DNA of 45,704 nt from a virus: IMG/VR virus record IMGVR_UViG_3300033145_000982, positions 1 to 45,704 of that record; one strand, written 5' to 3'. This document shows, in pieces, positions 44,427 to 45,704 of this stretch. The notes below the pieces were generated by a model that was not told where the DNA came from, searched no databases, and saw only the letters and a program-made list of their open reading frames with translations. The position numbers were made by a program, and so were the translations under genes. Within the stretch, counting starts at the first letter, position 1, and every line of letters begins with the position of its first letter.

Positions 44427-44991
44427 CTGCTAATAATTTTGATGTTCTGTAACGCATAGCCATAGCTGTAGTGTTCACCATAGCATCGTATAATCCTTTT
44501 TGTTTATCGCTTTTGGGTATTATTTTATCTATAAAATGAATTGCTTTTTGTAATTCAATTAGTTCTCCACTATAGAAAATACCTAAGGTTGAGTCTGTAA
44601 AATTTTCGTGAAGTAATATAAACTTTCTACCATATATTTGAGATTGTTTTTTACTACCGTATCTTACAATTTCCTCAAGTTCAGTATATCCTTGTTTGAT
44701 ATCTCGCATATTAACTGACCAATTATCTACATGTTTATGACCAAAATCAATACCATTTAGTAAAGGCTCAATTAACAATTTACAAGCTTGTTGTATTTGT
44801 AATTGATTATGTATCAAATTTAATTCAACATCTCTCAAGTCTGTAAAATGAGGAGCAGATACACTAAGACCACGTATCATTAACATTGTTTTACGTAATT
44901 GTAATAATGTGAGTCTTATATTTCGTATTAGAATAGAATAATATATTATCCTATTCATAGCTGTTTTACTTGGTTTCACAAAATTTATCAT
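44419..44991 (-). CDS. Unknown helical 190-residue protein, first gene of the AMP-binding group
   Basis: The protein is mostly helical (TAMNRIIYYSILIRNIRLTLLQLRKTMLMIR at 10-40 in pieces; VELNLIHNQLQIQQACKLLIEPLL near 55-78) with no clear membrane span or motif. It begins 15 bases after the end of the multibranched element at 45007-45123 and is followed by two genes with overlapping ends, so that element is the leader of this three-gene unit. Function unknown. Confidence 0.76.
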   Translation of the reverse strand: MINFVKPSKTAMNRIIYYSILIRNIRLTLLQLRKTMLMIRGLSVSAPHFTDLRDVELNLIHNQLQIQQACKLLIEPLLNGIDFGHKHVDNWSVNMRDIKQGYTELEEIVRYGSKKQSQIYGRKFILLHENFTDSTLGIFYSGELIELQKAIHFIDKIIPKSDKQKGLYDAMVNTTAMAMRYRTSKLLADE

Positions 44992-45006
44992 TTAAATAAA
45001 ATAAAA

Positions 45007-45123
45007 AGTTCTAGTGCCTATCTGTATTAAACAGGATATAAAAACAAATATCGAAAGTTTAGAAAAAGCTAGGATAGTGCTTATCATAACAATGATAAAT
45101 ATTTTAAATTAAACACTAGAACT
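45007..45123 (-). ncRNA. 117-nt multibranched RNA-like element before the AMP-binding operon
   Basis: A 10-bp perfect outer stem (CACTAGAACT at 45114-45123 with AGTTCTAGTG at 45007-45016) encloses a 7-bp hairpin (TTATCAT/ATGATAA, 45081-45098), a CTATC/GATAG helix (45018-45022 with 45073-45077) and, inside that, GATAT/ATATC (45035-45052) and CTGT/ACAG. On the - strand the outer stem is followed by TTTTTATTTTATTT, then the ATG at 44991. The architecture matches the nrdJ leader element. It may end the upstream transcript or regulate the downstream one. Confidence 0.62.
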
Positions 45124-45146
45124 AAATTATTTATGAATACTAACTA

Positions 45147-45704
45147 TTAACTTTTAGTAATAGTTTGACCAATTTCAACAATTCCTTTAATCATGTTTAA
45201 CATTTCCAGATCTGTGGAATGAACATAATTATGAATTTGATTCTTTTTATAATGATGATCTTCTTTTGCTACTTTTAATACAGTTAGTACAGATTTTATT
45301 CCATCTTCAAAATTTGAAAATTCTTTAACTTTATCAAAAATAGCAATATTAAATTTATGCTTATTTTTAGCTTTTAGAATTTCATCATATCCTTTATATA
45401 GAATATCCGGATTAATTTTATTGGAATTGGTAGAAGGTTCTCCAGCAGTATTCTCTTCGTTGCTCTTGCCACTTTTTTGGGAAATCTGATTTTGACTTTT
45501 TTCTTGTGATTCCACTGAAGAGTCTTTGTCTACTACTGGTTTGGATTCCCCCGATTCATTACTTTCATCCTTTACAGTAAATATTGTTTCCAATGTTTCT
45601 TTAGTATCAGTTTCTTTAGTTTTAACTGGTTCAACTTTTGTTTCCTTAGGTTTAATAGTTTTATTATCTAAAGATCCCGCTACAACAGCAGGGCCATGTT
45701 CTTT
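45147..45704 (-). CDS. C-terminal part of a Lys/Glu/Ser-rich protein (runs off the right edge)
   Basis: The frame is open to the window edge, so 186 codons counting the stop are visible and the start is missing; a TTG at 45593 is internal and not needed as a start. The first 90 residues are low in complexity and hydrophilic, with the repeated phrases KPKETK, KTKET and DTKET, then many Ser, Glu, Gln and Asn. This looks like a disordered linker. The final about 90 residues (YKGYDEILKAKNKHKFNIAIFDKV onward) form a more ordered helical domain. No motif is recognised. It would be transcribed before the element at 45007-45123. Confidence 0.7.
   Translation of the reverse strand, partial: KEHGPAVVAGSLDNKTIKPKETKVEPVKTKETDTKETLETIFTVKDESNESGESKPVVDKDSSVESQEKSQNQISQKSGKSNEENTAGEPSTNSNKINPDILYKGYDEILKAKNKHKFNIAIFDKVKEFSNFEDGIKSVLTVLKVAKEDHHYKKNQIHNYVHSTDLEMLNMIKGIVEIGQTITKS

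Noticed and set aside
45591-45593. TTG start at 45593 making a complete 148-residue gene
   Set aside because: The frame stays open to the window edge, with the same Lys/Glu/Thr repeats continuing upstream, so the gene is simply cut by the edge.
1-45704. CRISPR array, diversity-generating retroelement, integrase or insertion sequence
   Set aside because: No regularly spaced direct repeats, reverse transcriptase motif (YxDD), tyrosine or serine recombinase motifs, or transposase were seen in the translated frames.

Overview
This window is best read as part of a crAss-like bacteriophage genome that infects a Bacteroidetes (Bacteroides-type) host. The sequence is strongly AT-rich and densely coded, standard stop codons are used, and recognisable Shine-Dalgarno sites are rare. 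Two giant virion genes next to each other carry the hallmark of the group: a 4111-residue protein with the RNA polymerase catalytic motif DFDID, as in the virion RNA polymerase of Cellulophaga phage phi14:2. A replication block runs convergently against them.

Layout. Positions 3-19728 (+ strand) hold the late virion genes: the end of a protein cut by the left edge, the 4111-residue virion RNA polymerase polyprotein, a GIY-YIG homing endonuclease wedged between genes with no spare bases, and a 1989-residue protein with a zinc-protease motif and a PD-(D/E)XK nuclease motif. A bidirectional terminator at 19747-19785 separates this block from everything to the right, which is on the - strand.

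Reading the - strand from right to left: (i) 45.7-42.3 kb, an accessory segment with a partial Lys/Glu/Thr-rich protein, a 117-nt multibranched RNA-like element, two unknown genes and an AMP-binding (ANL superfamily) enzyme that is unusual for a phage; (ii) 42.3-40.5 kb, a 1.8 kb stretch without genes, rich in hairpins, the best candidate for something undescribed; (iii) 40.5-36.6 kb, small unknown genes plus a likely lysis group (secreted two-TM protein and M23 endopeptidase); (iv) 36.5-34.5 kb, a B12-dependent ribonucleotide reductase (nrdJ) preceded by an 81-nt nested hairpin whose G-U pairs form only on the nrdJ strand; (v) 34.5-29.9 kb, a large basic protein of unknown role, a metallophosphoesterase and small genes; (vi) 29.6-21.3 kb, the replication and recombination operon: family B DNA polymerase, a small unknown, DnaB-like helicase, Sak4-like ATPase, SSB-like protein, Toprim primase and two PD-(D/E)XK nucleases; (vii) 21.3-19.8 kb, an unknown gene and a coiled-coil protein.

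How it fits together (inference): virion proteins carry the RNA polymerase, protease and nuclease activities into the cell to start early transcription. The - strand genes then make deoxynucleotides with host-derived cobalamin, replicate and recombine the genome, and finally lyse the cell. Several - strand genes start only 9-15 nt after a terminator-like hairpin, which suggests widespread control by attenuation, readthrough or RNA processing. No tRNA, CRISPR array, integrase or insertion sequence was seen.
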